Positions 26,026 to 35,867 are shown, counted from the first letter of the stretch. The stretch is 47,400 bases of DNA from Chloroflexota bacterium (GCA_012689325.1 JAAYEA010000079.1:1-47400), one strand, 5' to 3'. Program-made: numbers and translations. The notes: generated by a model from the letters alone, not told the origin.

Positions 26026-26630
26026 TGGAGCACAAAGGGTTCACGCTTTGGTTCACCGGACTTTCCGGCGCGGGCAAGACCACGCTGGCGGTCCAGGTGC
26101 GGGACATCCTGAAGGAGAGCGGCTACAAGGTCGAGCTCTTGGACGGCGACGTGGTGCGCACCAACCTCAGCAAAGGCCTGGGCTTTAGCAAAGAGGATCG
26201 CGACACCAACATCAAGCGCATCGGCTTTGTCTGCCACCTGCTGAGCCGCAACAACGTCATTGCCATCGCCTCGGCTATCTCGCCCTATCGCGACGTGCGG
26301 GACGGCATCCGGGAGCAGATCGGCGATTTCGTCGAGGTGTACGCCAAGTGCCCGCTGGAAGTGCTGGTGGAGCGCGACGTCAAGGGGCTGTATAAGAAGG
26401 CGCTGGCCGGCGAGATCCAGAACTTTACCGGCGTCTCCGATCCCTACGAGGAGCCGCTGAACGCCGAAGTGGTGGTTGAGACGGACAAAGAGACCGAGGC
26501 CGAGTCGCTGGCCAAGATCTTTGTCAAGCTGAAAGCGCTGGGCTACCTGGCCTCCACCGGCGGAGACGGCTACACCAAGGAAGAGGAAAAAGCCGTCGAG
26601 GACCGCCTGCGCGCGCTCGGGTACCTCTAG
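26025..26630 (+). CDS. cysC: Adenylylsulfate kinase with an added C-terminal tail
   Basis: 201 residues; the ATG overlaps the preceding TAA by 1 nt. Phosphorylates APS to PAPS. P-loop GLSGAGKTT (about 12-20), [11 protein letters not shown] and ISPYRDVRD (the APS-binding segment) are present. The kinase core ends near residue 172. The last about 30 residues contain [10 protein letters not shown] and then [20 protein letters not shown], a tail I associate with the C-termini of sulfatase and phosphodiesterase (alkaline phosphatase superfamily) proteins rather than kinases. The gene directly upstream belongs to that superfamily and lacks the tail. Confidence 0.95.
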   Translation: MEHKGFTLWFTGLSGAGKTTLAVQVRDILKESGYKVELLDGDVVRTNLSKGLGFSKEDRDTNIKRIGFVCHLLSRNNVIAIASAISPYRDVRDGIREQIGDFVEVYAKCPLEVLVERDVKGLYKKALAGEIQNFTGVSDPYEEPLNAEVVVETDKETEAESLAKIFVKLKALGYLASTGGDGYTKEEEKAVEDRLRALGYL

Positions 26631-26654
26631 TCCAGCGCTCCTCTCGATAGACAA

Positions 26655-26686
26655 CACGCCGGACTGCCAAGGTGCAGCCCGGCGTG
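26655..26686 (+). terminator. Hairpin after cysC
   Basis: 8-bp stem CACGCCGG/CCGGCGTG (26655-26662 with 26679-26686) with a loop that itself has CTGC/GCAG pairing. No T tract. Confidence 0.45.
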
Positions 26687-26730
26687 ATCTGTCCTAGCAC
26701 ACGCCAGGGACCAGATGTCGCTGGCTGAAG

Positions 26731-26758
26731 CTGGCAAATCCCCTCAGGGATTTGCCAG
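26731..26758. repeat. Perfect 12-bp inverted repeat between convergent cysC and gatB
   Basis: 26731-26742 pairs perfectly with 26747-26758 around a CTCA loop. A second, imperfect 10-bp inverted repeat with one mismatch follows at 26780-26802. Neither has a T tract on either strand, so they may be processing or 3' protection hairpins for the two convergent messages. The rest of the 217-nt gap holds nothing I can identify. Confidence 0.6.
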
Positions 26759-26847
26759 AACTCCATTTCATGGCGGGGAGCCGGCGAATTCCATTCGGCG
26801 GCAAGACCGTGCTCGAGCTTGTTGGAAACAACCAGCCCTGTTGTCCG

Positions 26848-28284
26848 TCAGCCCAGCTTGGCCCTCAGCAGCTCGCTGACCACCTGCGGGTTGGCCTTGC
26901 CGCGGCTGGCGCGCATCACCTGGCCCGTCAAAAAGCCCACCGCGGCCTTTTTCCCCTCGCGATAGTCCTGCACCGCCTTGGGGTTGGCGGCGATGGCCTC
27001 CTCCACGATCCGCTCCAGCTCGCTCGAATCCGAGATTTGCGCCAGGCCCCGGGCCTCGACGATGGCCGCGGCGGGGCGGCCGGTGGCGAACATCTCTTCC
27101 AACACCTGCTTGCCCGCGGCGGCATTGATCGCGCCCCGATTCACCAGGCCCACCAGCGCCGCCAGCTCGCCCGGCGCGACCTGGATCGTCGCGATATCCT
27201 GGCCGCTCTCCTTGAGCAAGCGGAACAGCTCGCCCATGATCCAGTTGCTGATGGAGCGGGCGTCGGCTCCCGCCGCCTGGCCGGCGCTCAGCGCCGCGTC
27301 CACATACTCGGCGACCTCGCGCTCCTCGGTGAGCACCTGGGCGTCGTAGGGGCGCAAGCCCGCGGCGATCAGCCGTTCCTGCCGGGCGTCGGGCAGCTCG
27401 GGGAGCCGGGCGCGCAATTCGTCCACCCAGGCGCGGCGGGCGCGCACCACGGGAAGGTCCGGCTCGGGAAAGTAGCGATAGTCGTTGGCCTCTTCCTTGC
27501 TCCGCTGCACGACGGTGCGCCCGGCGTTCTCGTCCCAGCCCATGGTGACCTGTTCCACCTGGCCGCCTGCATCCAGGATGGCCGCCTGGCGCTTGATCTC
27601 ATAGTCGATGGACTGGCGCACCGAGCGAAAGCTATTGAGGTTCTTGACCTCCACCTTGGTGCCAAAGGCCGCGCTGCCCGCCGGCCGCAGCGAGATATTG
27701 ACCTCGCAGCGCATGGCGCCTTCCTCCATGTTGCCCGAGGCGATGCCCAGGTAGCGCAGGATGGCGCGCAGCTTGGTCAAGTAAGCCCAGGCCTCCGCGC
27801 CAGAGCGGATGTCCGGCTCGGTGACCACCTCCATGAGGGGCATGCCGGAGCGGTTATAGTCCACTAGGCTATAGGCGCCCATGTGCGTGGACTTGCCCGT
27901 GTCCTCTTCCAGGTGGGCGCGGCGGATGCGAATGCGCTTGGCCGTGCCATCCTCCAATCGTATCTCGATCCAGCCGTCCCGCGAGAGGGGCATGTCGTAT
28001 TGGGAGATCTGATAGCCCTTGACCAGGTCGGGGTAGGGATAGTTCTTGCGGTCGAACTTGGCCTCCTCGGGGATTGCGCAGTTCAGGGCCAGGCCCGCCA
28101 TGAGCACATACTCGATGGCGACACGGTTCATCACCGGCAGCGCGCCGGGCAGCCCCAGGCACACCGGGCAGACGTGGGTATTGGGCGGCGCGGCGGCATA
28201 GTTGGCATCGCACCCGCAAAACATCTTGGATGCGGTCTTGAGCTGCGCGTGCACTTCCATCCCGATGATCGCTTCATAGTCCAT
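26848..28284 (-). CDS. gatB: Asp/Glu-tRNA amidotransferase subunit B
   Basis: 478 residues; start at 28284 ([15 protein letters not shown]) with AAGGAGG 8 nt upstream. GatB amidates Glu-tRNA(Gln) and Asp-tRNA(Asn) with ammonia delivered by GatA. The N-terminal catalytic domain has [15 protein letters not shown] with CPVCLGLPG (zinc Cys) and [19 protein letters not shown]. The C-terminal tail domain ([22 protein letters not shown]) binds tRNA. Single gene: gatA and gatC are not next to it. Confidence 0.97.
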   Translation of the reverse strand: MDYEAIIGMEVHAQLKTASKMFCGCDANYAAAPPNTHVCPVCLGLPGALPVMNRVAIEYVLMAGLALNCAIPEEAKFDRKNYPYPDLVKGYQISQYDMPLSRDGWIEIRLEDGTAKRIRIRRAHLEEDTGKSTHMGAYSLVDYNRSGMPLMEVVTEPDIRSGAEAWAYLTKLRAILRYLGIASGNMEEGAMRCEVNISLRPAGSAAFGTKVEVKNLNSFRSVRQSIDYEIKRQAAILDAGGQVEQVTMGWDENAGRTVVQRSKEEANDYRYFPEPDLPVVRARRAWVDELRARLPELPDARQERLIAAGLRPYDAQVLTEEREVAEYVDAALSAGQAAGADARSISNWIMGELFRLLKESGQDIATIQVAPGELAALVGLVNRGAINAAAGKQVLEEMFATGRPAAAIVEARGLAQISDSSELERIVEEAIAANPKAVQDYREGKKAAVGFLTGQVMRASRGKANPQVVSELLRAKLG

Positions 28285-28309
28285 ATGGCCGGCCTCCTTG
28301 TGGGAGCCT

Positions 28310-28315
28310 ATTATA
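28310..28315 (-). promoter_or_regulatory. Probable -10 element of gatB
   Basis: TATAAT read on the minus strand, 26 nt before the gatB ATG; no good -35 at the expected distance. Confidence 0.45.
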
Positions 28316-28349
28316 CCCCAAAAAGAGCAGGAGGCCATCTGTGCGTCGG

Positions 28350-28378
28350 TTGCGCGCGGCCGAGTCTGGGCCTATAAT
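28350..28378 (+). promoter_or_regulatory. Promoter of the GH3 gene
   Basis: TTGCGC (28350-28355), 17-nt spacer, TATAAT (28373-28378). Leader of about 30 nt to the ATG at 28417. Confidence 0.75.
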
Positions 28379-28416
28379 GCCCCCATAGCAGTCCGAAACG
28401 CCACAAGGAGGGGTGC

Positions 28417-31002
28417 ATGAGCGCCAAAGCCGCCTATCTGGATACCTCGCTGCCCGTCGAGCTGCGGGCCAAAGACCTGGTCTCGCGGATGACCCTGGAG
28501 GAAAAGGTCTCGCAGATGGTGCACGACGCTCCGCCGGTGGAGCGCCTGGGCATCCCGGCGTATGACTGGTGGAACGAGTGTCTGCACGGCGTGGGCCGGG
28601 CGGGCATCGCCACGGTCTTTCCGCAGGCTATCGGCCTCGCCGCCACCTGGAACGCCGATCTGATGCATCGCGTGGCCACGGTGATCTCGGACGAGGCGCG
28701 GGCCAAGCATCACCGCGCCCTGCGCGAAGGGCAGAGCAACTGGTACACCGGGCTCACCTTCTGGAGCCCGAACATCAATATCTTTCGCGACCCCCGCTGG
28801 GGGCGCGGGCAGGAAACCTATGGCGAGGACCCCTACCTCACCGCGCGGCTGGGCGTGGCCTTTGTGAAGGGCTTGCAGGGCGACGACCCTCGTTACCTCA
28901 AGCTGGTGGCCACCGCCAAGCACTATGCCGTGCATAGCGGCCCCGAGGCCGACCGCCACCATTTCGACGCCCGGGCCAGCGCCCGCGACCTGCGCGAGAC
29001 CTACCTGCCCGCCTTTGAGGCCACGGTGCGCGAGGCCAAGGTCCACTCGGTGATGGGCGCCTATAACCGCACCAACGGCGAGGCCTGCTGCGCCAGCAAG
29101 ACCTTGTTGCAGGACATCCTGCGGGACGAGTGGGGCTTTGACGGGTACGTGGTCTCGGACTGCGCGGCCATCCACGATATCTGGGCCAACCACAAACTGG
29201 TGGCGACGCCGGAAGAGGCTTCCGCGCTGGCGGTCAAGAACGGTTGCGAGCTGAACTGCGGCGAGACCTACCCGGCGTTGGTGGAGGCGGTCCGCCAGGG
29301 GCAGATCGACGAGGCGACCATCGACCTGGCCCTCGTCCGGCTCTTCACGGCGCGCTTCAAGCTGGGCATGTTCGACCCGCCCGAGATGGTGCCCTTTGCC
29401 CAGATCCCTTACGAGGTGAACGCCTGCCCGGCGCATCGCGCGGTCTCGTTGCAGGCCGCCCGCGAGTCCGTCGTTCTGCTGAAGAACGAGGGCGGCTTCC
29501 TGCCGCTGCGCAAAGACCTGGGCGCCATCGCCGTCATCGGCCCCAACGTCGACGACCTGATGACCCTGCTGGGCAACTATAACGGCACGCCCACCGCGGC
29601 CGTCACCGTCCTGGAGGGCATCCGCCGCAAGGTGTCGCCGCAGACCAAGGTCTATGCGGCCAGGGGCTGCCCCATCGCCGAGGGCGTGCCGCCGCTGGTC
29701 CCCATCCCCGCCGCTTGCCTGCGCCCCTCGCTCGCCGATGCGGAGCAAACGGGGCTGGCCGCCGCCTATTACGCCCAGGCCAAATTCGCCGGCGAGCCGG
29801 TCCGCGCGCAGGTGGACCCGCAGATCAGCTTTTTCTGGAAGGGCGTTTCGCCGCTCAGCGGCCGCGTGGGCGACCCCTTCTCGGTGCGCTGGGAGGGCTA
29901 CCTGGTCCCGCCGGTCAGCGGCACCTACAAGCTGGGGCTCAATGGCTTTAACGACTGCCGGGTAGAGCTGGATGGGGAGGTGGTCCTGCAATATCGCCTG
30001 GTGCATCACGCGGTGCTGCGCACCAAGGACGTGGCGCTGGAGGCCGGCCGGCTGTACCCCCTCCGCGTCGAGCTATCCAGCTATGGCGCCGACCCGCAGA
30101 TGCAACTGCTGTGGGCGGTCCCCGGCGTGGATTACCTGACGCCGGCGCTGGAGGCCGCTCGCCAGGCCGACGTGGTGGTCATGGCTTTGGGCCTCTCGCC
30201 CAACCTGGAAGGGGAGGAGATGCCCGTGCATGTGGAGGGCTTTAGCGGCGGCGACCGCACCGACATCAAGCTGCCGCGCTCGCAGCAAGAGCTGCTGGAA
30301 AAGGTCCACGCCCTGGGCAAGCCGCTGGTGGTGGTGCTGCTCAACGGCAGCGCCCTGGCGGTGAACTGGGCCAACGAGCACGCCGCCGCCATCGTGGAGG
30401 CCTGGTATCCGGGCGAGGAGGGCGGCGCCGCCGTCGCCGATGTCCTCTTTGGCGACTATAACCCTGGCGGGCGGCTCCCCGTGACCTTTTACCGCTCGGT
30501 GGACCAGTTGCCGCCCTTTGCGGATTACGACATGGAGGGCAAGACCTACCGCTACTTCCGTGGCGAGGCGCTCTATCCCTTCGGTTTTGGCCTTTCCTAT
30601 ACCAAGTTCCAATACAGCGACCTCCAGCTCGAGTCCGGGGTCGTGGCGGGCCAGCCGGCCCGGGTGAGCGTGACGGTCCAGAACGTCGGCCCGGTGGCCG
30701 GCGATGAGGTGGTGCAGCTCTACGTGCGCGACGTGGCCGCCTCCGTCCCTGTGCCCATCCGCCACCTGGAAGGCTTCCAGCGCGTCTCCCTGGCCCCTGG
30801 CGCGAGCCAGCAGGTTAGCTTTGCGCTGCGGCCTCGGCAGATGTCCATCGTGGACGAGGCGGGCCGCCGGGTGGTGGAGCCCGGCGCGTTCGAGATCGCC
30901 GTGGGCGGCATCCTGCCCGAGTACGCCAAGCTGGCCCAAGGCACGACCGGCGTCTTGACGGCGCGCCTCGAGGTCAGCGGCGAGGCATCCGTCGTCGAGT
31001 AG
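28417..31002 (+). CDS. Glycoside hydrolase family 3 enzyme with inserted PA14 domain
   Basis: 861 residues; AAGGAGGGG precedes the ATG. The N-terminal barrel has YDWWNECLHGVGRAG, a pattern common in GH3 beta-xylosidases and some beta-glucosidases, TAKHY with the Lys-His pair at 168-169, and the nucleophile Asp in VVSDCAA (D248). The second alpha/beta domain is split by a PA14 domain at about 445-590 (AAYYAQAKFAGEP to DGEVVLQ), as in some sugar-binding GH3 enzymes. The fibronectin-like C-terminal domain starts near YPFGFGLSYTKF. There is no signal peptide, so it acts on imported oligosaccharides. Probably releases beta-linked glucose or xylose. Confidence 0.93.
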   Translation: MSAKAAYLDTSLPVELRAKDLVSRMTLEEKVSQMVHDAPPVERLGIPAYDWWNECLHGVGRAGIATVFPQAIGLAATWNADLMHRVATVISDEARAKHHRALREGQSNWYTGLTFWSPNINIFRDPRWGRGQETYGEDPYLTARLGVAFVKGLQGDDPRYLKLVATAKHYAVHSGPEADRHHFDARASARDLRETYLPAFEATVREAKVHSVMGAYNRTNGEACCASKTLLQDILRDEWGFDGYVVSDCAAIHDIWANHKLVATPEEASALAVKNGCELNCGETYPALVEAVRQGQIDEATIDLALVRLFTARFKLGMFDPPEMVPFAQIPYEVNACPAHRAVSLQAARESVVLLKNEGGFLPLRKDLGAIAVIGPNVDDLMTLLGNYNGTPTAAVTVLEGIRRKVSPQTKVYAARGCPIAEGVPPLVPIPAACLRPSLADAEQTGLAAAYYAQAKFAGEPVRAQVDPQISFFWKGVSPLSGRVGDPFSVRWEGYLVPPVSGTYKLGLNGFNDCRVELDGEVVLQYRLVHHAVLRTKDVALEAGRLYPLRVELSSYGADPQMQLLWAVPGVDYLTPALEAARQADVVVMALGLSPNLEGEEMPVHVEGFSGGDRTDIKLPRSQQELLEKVHALGKPLVVVLLNGSALAVNWANEHAAAIVEAWYPGEEGGAAVADVLFGDYNPGGRLPVTFYRSVDQLPPFADYDMEGKTYRYFRGEALYPFGFGLSYTKFQYSDLQLESGVVAGQPARVSVTVQNVGPVAGDEVVQLYVRDVAASVPVPIRHLEGFQRVSLAPGASQQVSFALRPRQMSIVDEAGRRVVEPGAFEIAVGGILPEYAKLAQGTTGVLTARLEVSGEASVVE

Positions 31003-31025
31003 CCACCCCACGCACCAGACAGTCA

Positions 31026-31060
31026 GACATCCAGGCCGTGCGTCCGGCCTGGATGTCCCT
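31026..31060 (+). terminator. Terminator of the GH3 gene
   Basis: 13-bp perfect stem (31026-31038 with 31045-31057), 6-nt loop, followed by CCTTTGT. Confidence 0.75.
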
Positions 31061-31161
31061 TTGTCCCGGCGCGGCGCCCGCCTGGCCCGTGTAACGCTGG
31101 GCGCCGTCGCCGCGTATAGTAGATGAGGCGGGCGTGCGGATCCCTCAACCGGTGCGGGTCG

Positions 31162-31190
31162 TTGGTGCCTCCCCAGTTTGATGCTATAAT
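31162..31190 (+). promoter_or_regulatory. Promoter of the two-component system
   Basis: TTGGTG (31162-31167), 17-nt spacer, TATAAT (31185-31190). Start near 31197, which excludes the reading frame start at 31123. Confidence 0.7.
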
Positions 31191-31221
31191 CCATAGGCAG
31201 CGGACCAGTGGAGGGCGGCCC

Positions 31222-34200
31222 TTGGGCACGAGTTTGCGAACCAAGATCATGCGCTTGGCGCTGATACCTACCGTGATCATGCTGGTAGCCGTCAGCGGCG
31301 TCACCTATATCGCCTATCAACGCACCTCGCAGCAGATCATGCGCGAGCAATACGGCCTGCTGGCTGCCGAGGCAGCAGCGCGCCTGAGCGAGAGCCTGGC
31401 CTTTTACGGCGAGACGCTCCAGCAACTGGCGCAGGAGGAAGACCTGCGCTCTGCCACCAATATTGCCCAGTATCGCCAAGTCCTGGAACGGTGGGGCGGT
31501 CGCCTCTACCCCTTCGACGCTGGCGTGGCCGTGGTCAACGCCCGCGGCGTCATCGCCTGGTCGCAGCCCCTGCGCTTTGACTGGATCGGGCACGATCTCT
31601 CCCAGACAGAGTGCTTTCGGGCTACCCGGGATGGGGAGCCGACGGTCTTTGCCGATACGCTCAACGTCGCGGCCATCCTGGGCGACGACGTGACCATGGT
31701 GGGCGTGCCTTTCCTCAACGAGGATGGCCTGTTCGGGGGCATGCTGGCGGGAGTCTTTCACATCAGCTATTCGCAGCTCAGCCCGATGTATGCCGAGGTG
31801 CTCAAGATCGGTATCTCGCACCGGAGCTATGTCTACATCGTGGATCGCACTGGACGGGTGATCTACCATCCAGACACCGCCAAGATCGGTGAGGATTGGT
31901 CGGCTTTGCCCGCTGTGCAGCGGGCCCTGCGCGGCGAATCCGGCGCCATGCGCCAGGTCCGCGGGGCCGATGACGACCTGGTGCTGGGTTACGCGCCCGT
32001 CGCCGGCGCGCAATGGGGGTTGGTGGTGCAGGAGGACTGGGCGCGCTCCATGGCCCCCATGCGCAGCTTTATCGGCTTTTTGCTGGCGGCCTTGCTGATC
32101 GGCTTGCTGGTGCCGCTGGCGCTGGTCTATGTGGGCGTGGACCGCCTGACCCGCCCCCTGGCCGCGCTGGCCCTGGGCGCGGAGCGGATCGCCCGGGGTG
32201 AGTTCAGCCACACCGTCACGGTCCATTCGGGGGACGAGCTGCAAAGGCTTTCCCACCAGTTCAACGTCATGGCGCGGCGGCTGAGCGCCTCGTATGCCAA
32301 CCTGGAGACCAAAGTCGCCGAGCGCACCCGCGAGTTGGCAACGCTCAACGCCGTGGCCGCCACGATCAGCGAGTCGTTGGAGCTGGAGGCCATCCTCAAC
32401 GGCGTGCTCGATCAGGTGATCCAAGCGGTGGGCGTGCGCGCGGGCGGCATTTACCTGCAGGACCCCGCGCGGCGGGCGCTCAAGCTGGCCGCCCAGCACG
32501 GAATCGACCCGGCCGTGGTCCAGCGCATCGCCAGCCTGCCGGCCAACGAGGGGCTTTTGGGGCGCGTGGTGCAGAGCGGCGAGCCGCTCGCCCTCACCGA
32601 TATCTCGGCCGATCCGCGGCTCACCCGGGAGGTCATTGGCGAGACGGGGATGGGAGCGGTGGCCATCGTGCCGGTGCAATCCAAAGGGGCCACCTTGGGC
32701 GCGCTGTTCGTCTCCGCCTATACCTTCCGCGAGTTCACGCCGGACGAGCTAAAGCTGCTCACCGCCATCGGCCAGCAAGTGGGGATCGGCGCCGAGAACG
32801 CCAGGCTCTTTGCGGAGGAGCAGCGGCAGCGCGAGGAGGCGATGGCCCTGGCCGAGGTGGCCGACATGGTCAGCGGCAACCTCGATATCGACGAGATGCT
32901 CCAGCAGGCCGCCGAGCGGGTGGCGCGGATTCTCAAGGCGGACCGCTGCGCCATCCTGATGCGCCAGAACGGCACGGGCCTGGTCCCCAGGGCCTGCTGC
33001 CGGGCCAACCAGCAAACGAGCGACAACCTCGTGGCGCAATTCGAAAAGCATCCGCTGCACCTGGAGAGTCACTATCCCTTCTCCCAGGCCCTCTCGTCCC
33101 TGGCGCCCATCCTCATTGCCGATTTGCCGAGCGATCCGGGCGTCGACCCCGCGTTGCGGCAGGCCCTGGGCCCCGTCTCGGCGATGTTGCTCACGCCCAT
33201 TTATACGGGGAACCGGGCGCTTGGCCTGCTCTACCTGGACATCCAGCAACCCAATGCTCGCAGCTTTTCCGAGCGCGACCGCGATCTCGCCATGGCGCTC
33301 TGCAACGAGATCGCCGTGGCCCTGGATAATGCCCGTCTCTTTGCGGATTTGGAGCGGCGCAACGCCGAACTCTCCGCGCTCAACGCCATCGGAACCATCG
33401 TCAACGAGTCTTTGGTGCTCGATCAGATCCTTTCCGACACGCTATCCAAGACCCTCGAGCTGTTGGGCGGCGATATGGGCGAAGTGCTTTTGCTGGAGCC
33501 GCGCTCCAGCAGCCTGGTCCGCCGGGCGCAACAGGGCTTCCAGCCAGCCGGGTCGGCCGATGAGAGCCTGCCGCTGAAGGACTCGCTCGCCCGGGCGATT
33601 CACCAAGGCGCCGTGGTGATCTTGGAGCACGAGGACCCCGAATTGGCCCAATACTGGGCCGCGAGCCAGGACGTGCGGTCCCTGGCCATCTTGCCCCTCC
33701 GCGCTCAGGAGCGCGCCATGGGCGTCATGGTCATCGCCAGCCGCCAGGAGCGCCGGTTCACTCGGACGGATATCACGCTGCTGCATTCCGTCGGCAACCA
33801 ATTGGGCATCGCCACCGAGAACGCGCGGCTCTTTGAGCGCGAGCGGATGCGCGGCAACCAGTTGCGCATCATCAACCAGATCGGCCAGCGCGTCGCCGCC
33901 ATCTTGAGCCTGAACGAGCTCTTGCCTTTCGTGGCCAGGACCCTGCAAGAGGCTTTTGGCTACTATAACGTCAACATCTTTATGCTGGATCCCGAGGCCC
34001 GCGAGCTGGTTTTGCGCGCGTGCGCGGGTGCCTATGCCGCTTGCCTGCCCATCGGCCACCGGCTCAAGCTCGATAGCGGGGTCGTTGGTAGGGTGGCGCA
34101 GACCGCCCGGCCCACCCTGGTGCGTGACTTTAGCCAGGAGCCGCACTATTGCTCCCTGGGCGTTGCCGCGACCTCGCGCCCAGGGGTGGTCCTGCCGATC

Positions 34201-34983
34201 AAGCTGGGCGGGCAATTGCGCCAGGCCATGCCCATGGGCGCGCTGGAGGTCCAGAGCGCTGGTCAATTGCCTCTGGGCGACCTGGAGCTGGGCCATTTGC
34301 AGACGCTGGCCGACCAAATCGCCATCGCCATCGAGAACGCCCGGCTATATGAGCAGAGCCGCGACCTGGCCATCGTGGAGGAGCGCACGCGGCTGGCCCG
34401 CGAGCTGCACGACTCGGTGACCCAGTCGCTGTTCAGCATCGTGCTCAACGCCGAGACGGCCGGCGCCCTGGTCAACGCGGACCCGGACCGCTCGCTCAAG
34501 CAGATCCAGCGCCTGCAAGAGGTCGCCCAGGACGCGCTGGCCGAGATGCGCTCGCTCATCTATGAGCTGCGCCCGCCCTCGCTGGGGCAGGAGGATTTGG
34601 AATCGGCCCTGCGGCGGTATGTGGATGTGGTGCAAAAACGCTACCACTTGACCGTGGATCTGCGCGTCAGCGGCGAGCGCCCCCTGACTCGTGAGGTGGA
34701 GCAAGCGCTCTATCGCATCGCCCAGGAAGCAGTCAACAATGTGATCAAACACGCGCAAGCCAAGCACGTCAGCCTCGAGCTGGCGCTGGAGCCGCACGGC
34801 GTCGCCCTGGTGATCGAGGATGATGGGGTGGGGTTCGACCTGGATTCCGTCTCGACCAACGAGAAGCATTTCGGGCTGGGCAGCATGAGGGATCGCACCG
34901 AGCTGCTGGGAGGCATCTTTGAGATCACCTCTGCGCCTGGCAGCGGCAGCCGCGTGCACGTGGATATCCCGCTAAGCAACTAG
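31222..34983 (+). CDS. Sensor histidine kinase with Cache-like, HAMP and four GAF domains (NarX/LiaS class)
   Basis: 1253 residues with a TTG start at 31222 (GGAGGG 6 nt upstream). Membrane helices at about 11-31 and 280-302 flank an extracytoplasmic Cache-like sensor of about 245 residues. A HAMP segment follows, then a short coiled coil and four GAF domains, each starting with a SLELEAIL- or NLDIDEML-type helix (about 365-540, 545-715, 725-885, 895-1045). The HisKA_3 motif ELHDSVTQSL has the phosphoryl His at about 1063, and the ATPase domain has EAVNNVIKHA, DDGVGFD and GLGSMRDR. Four GAFs suggest several internal small-molecule or redox inputs. The partner regulator follows 28 nt downstream. 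Confidence 0.93.
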   Translation: MGTSLRTKIMRLALIPTVIMLVAVSGVTYIAYQRTSQQIMREQYGLLAAEAAARLSESLAFYGETLQQLAQEEDLRSATNIAQYRQVLERWGGRLYPFDAGVAVVNARGVIAWSQPLRFDWIGHDLSQTECFRATRDGEPTVFADTLNVAAILGDDVTMVGVPFLNEDGLFGGMLAGVFHISYSQLSPMYAEVLKIGISHRSYVYIVDRTGRVIYHPDTAKIGEDWSALPAVQRALRGESGAMRQVRGADDDLVLGYAPVAGAQWGLVVQEDWARSMAPMRSFIGFLLAALLIGLLVPLALVYVGVDRLTRPLAALALGAERIARGEFSHTVTVHSGDELQRLSHQFNVMARRLSASYANLETKVAERTRELATLNAVAATISESLELEAILNGVLDQVIQAVGVRAGGIYLQDPARRALKLAAQHGIDPAVVQRIASLPANEGLLGRVVQSGEPLALTDISADPRLTREVIGETGMGAVAIVPVQSKGATLGALFVSAYTFREFTPDELKLLTAIGQQVGIGAENARLFAEEQRQREEAMALAEVADMVSGNLDIDEMLQQAAERVARILKADRCAILMRQNGTGLVPRACCRANQQTSDNLVAQFEKHPLHLESHYPFSQALSSLAPILIADLPSDPGVDPALRQALGPVSAMLLTPIYTGNRALGLLYLDIQQPNARSFSERDRDLAMALCNEIAVALDNARLFADLERRNAELSALNAIGTIVNESLVLDQILSDTLSKTLELLGGDMGEVLLLEPRSSSLVRRAQQGFQPAGSADESLPLKDSLARAIHQGAVVILEHEDPELAQYWAASQDVRSLAILPLRAQERAMGVMVIASRQERRFTRTDITLLHSVGNQLGIATENARLFERERMRGNQLRIINQIGQRVAAILSLNELLPFVARTLQEAFGYYNVNIFMLDPEARELVLRACAGAYAACLPIGHRLKLDSGVVGRVAQTARPTLVRDFSQEPHYCSLGVAATSRPGVVLPIKLGGQLRQAMPMGALEVQSAGQLPLGDLELGHLQTLADQIAIAIENARLYEQSRDLAIVEERTRLARELHDSVTQSLFSIVLNAETAGALVNADPDRSLKQIQRLQEVAQDALAEMRSLIYELRPPSLGQEDLESALRRYVDVVQKRYHLTVDLRVSGERPLTREVEQALYRIAQEAVNNVIKHAQAKHVSLELALEPHGVALVIEDDGVGFDLDSVSTNEKHFGLGSMRDRTELLGGIFEITSAPGSGSRVHVDIPLSN

Positions 34984-35011
34984 CCATTTCGCCTCAAAGG
35001 AGGAGCACACC

Positions 35012-35677
35012 ATGCAACCAGAAGAAAAGCTCTCCGTCCTGCTGGCCGATGACCATGCCGTGGTGCGTCAGGGCTTGCGCGCCTTCCTGGAGCTGCAAGG
35101 GGACATCACGGTGGTGGGAGAGGCTGGGGATGGCCAAGAGGCCATCGAAATGGCCCAAGAGCTGCTGCCGGACGTGGTGCTGATGGACCTGGTGATGCCT
35201 CATCTGGATGGGATCGAGGCCACGCGGCAGATCTGCCGGCTTAGCCCGGGCACGCGCGTGATGGTCCTCACCAGCTTTGCCGAAGATGACAAGCTCTTTC
35301 CCGCGATCAAGGCCGGCGCGATGGGGTACCTGATGAAGGATGTGTCGCCGGCCGAGCTGGCCGAGGCGGTGCGCGCGGTCCATCGCGGGGAGACCCCCCT
35401 GCATCCCGAGATCGCCAAAAAGCTCATGCGCGAGTTCGCCGATCCCGCGGTCGGCACGTTGCAGCGGGAAGACCTGACGGACCGCGAGATGGATGTGCTG
35501 GCGCTCATCGCGCAGGGCCTCAGCAACCGCGATATCGCTGTCCAACTGGTGCTCAGCCCCAAGACGGTCAAGACCCACGTCAGCAATATCCTCAGCAAGC
35601 TGCACCTGGCCGACCGCACGCAGGCGGCCATCTATGCCCTCAAACGAGGCATCCTGCCCTCCGATAGACCCAGGTAA
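35012..35677 (+). CDS. NarL/LuxR-family response regulator
   Basis: 221 residues; AAAGGAGGAG precedes the ATG. The receiver has the acidic pair in LLADDHAVV, the phosphoacceptor Asp at about 59 in VVLMDLVMPH, the Thr/Ser in VLTSF and the Lys in YLMKDVSP. The C-terminal LuxR-type helix-turn-helix reads LTDREMDVLALIAQGLSN, then KTVKTHVSNILSKL. Cognate output of the kinase upstream. Its targets are unknown. Confidence 0.95.
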   Translation: MQPEEKLSVLLADDHAVVRQGLRAFLELQGDITVVGEAGDGQEAIEMAQELLPDVVLMDLVMPHLDGIEATRQICRLSPGTRVMVLTSFAEDDKLFPAIKAGAMGYLMKDVSPAELAEAVRAVHRGETPLHPEIAKKLMREFADPAVGTLQREDLTDREMDVLALIAQGLSNRDIAVQLVLSPKTVKTHVSNILSKLHLADRTQAAIYALKRGILPSDRPR

Positions 35678-35741
35678 GGGTCAAGGCGTACATCCTTTGA
35701 TGTAGGGCGCTACGCCTTTCGTGGTATCTCACTCCTCTCCA

Positions 35742-35767
35742 GGGCCGATCAAAAGATCGGCCCTTTT
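35742..35767 (+). terminator. Terminator of the two-component operon
   Basis: Perfect 9-bp stem GGGCCGATC/GATCGGCCC (35742-35750 with 35755-35763), AAAA loop, TTTT. A second hairpin of 8 bp plus an inner 6 bp lies just upstream at about 35688-35719. Confidence 0.88.
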
Positions 35768-35867
35768 GGCGTCCCAGAATGGTGCATTATCCCGATGCGC
35801 AAGCGCGGGTCAAGCGCTACAATAATAGAAGGATGACGAAAGGAAAGCACTGAAGGAGGTGAGCCTC

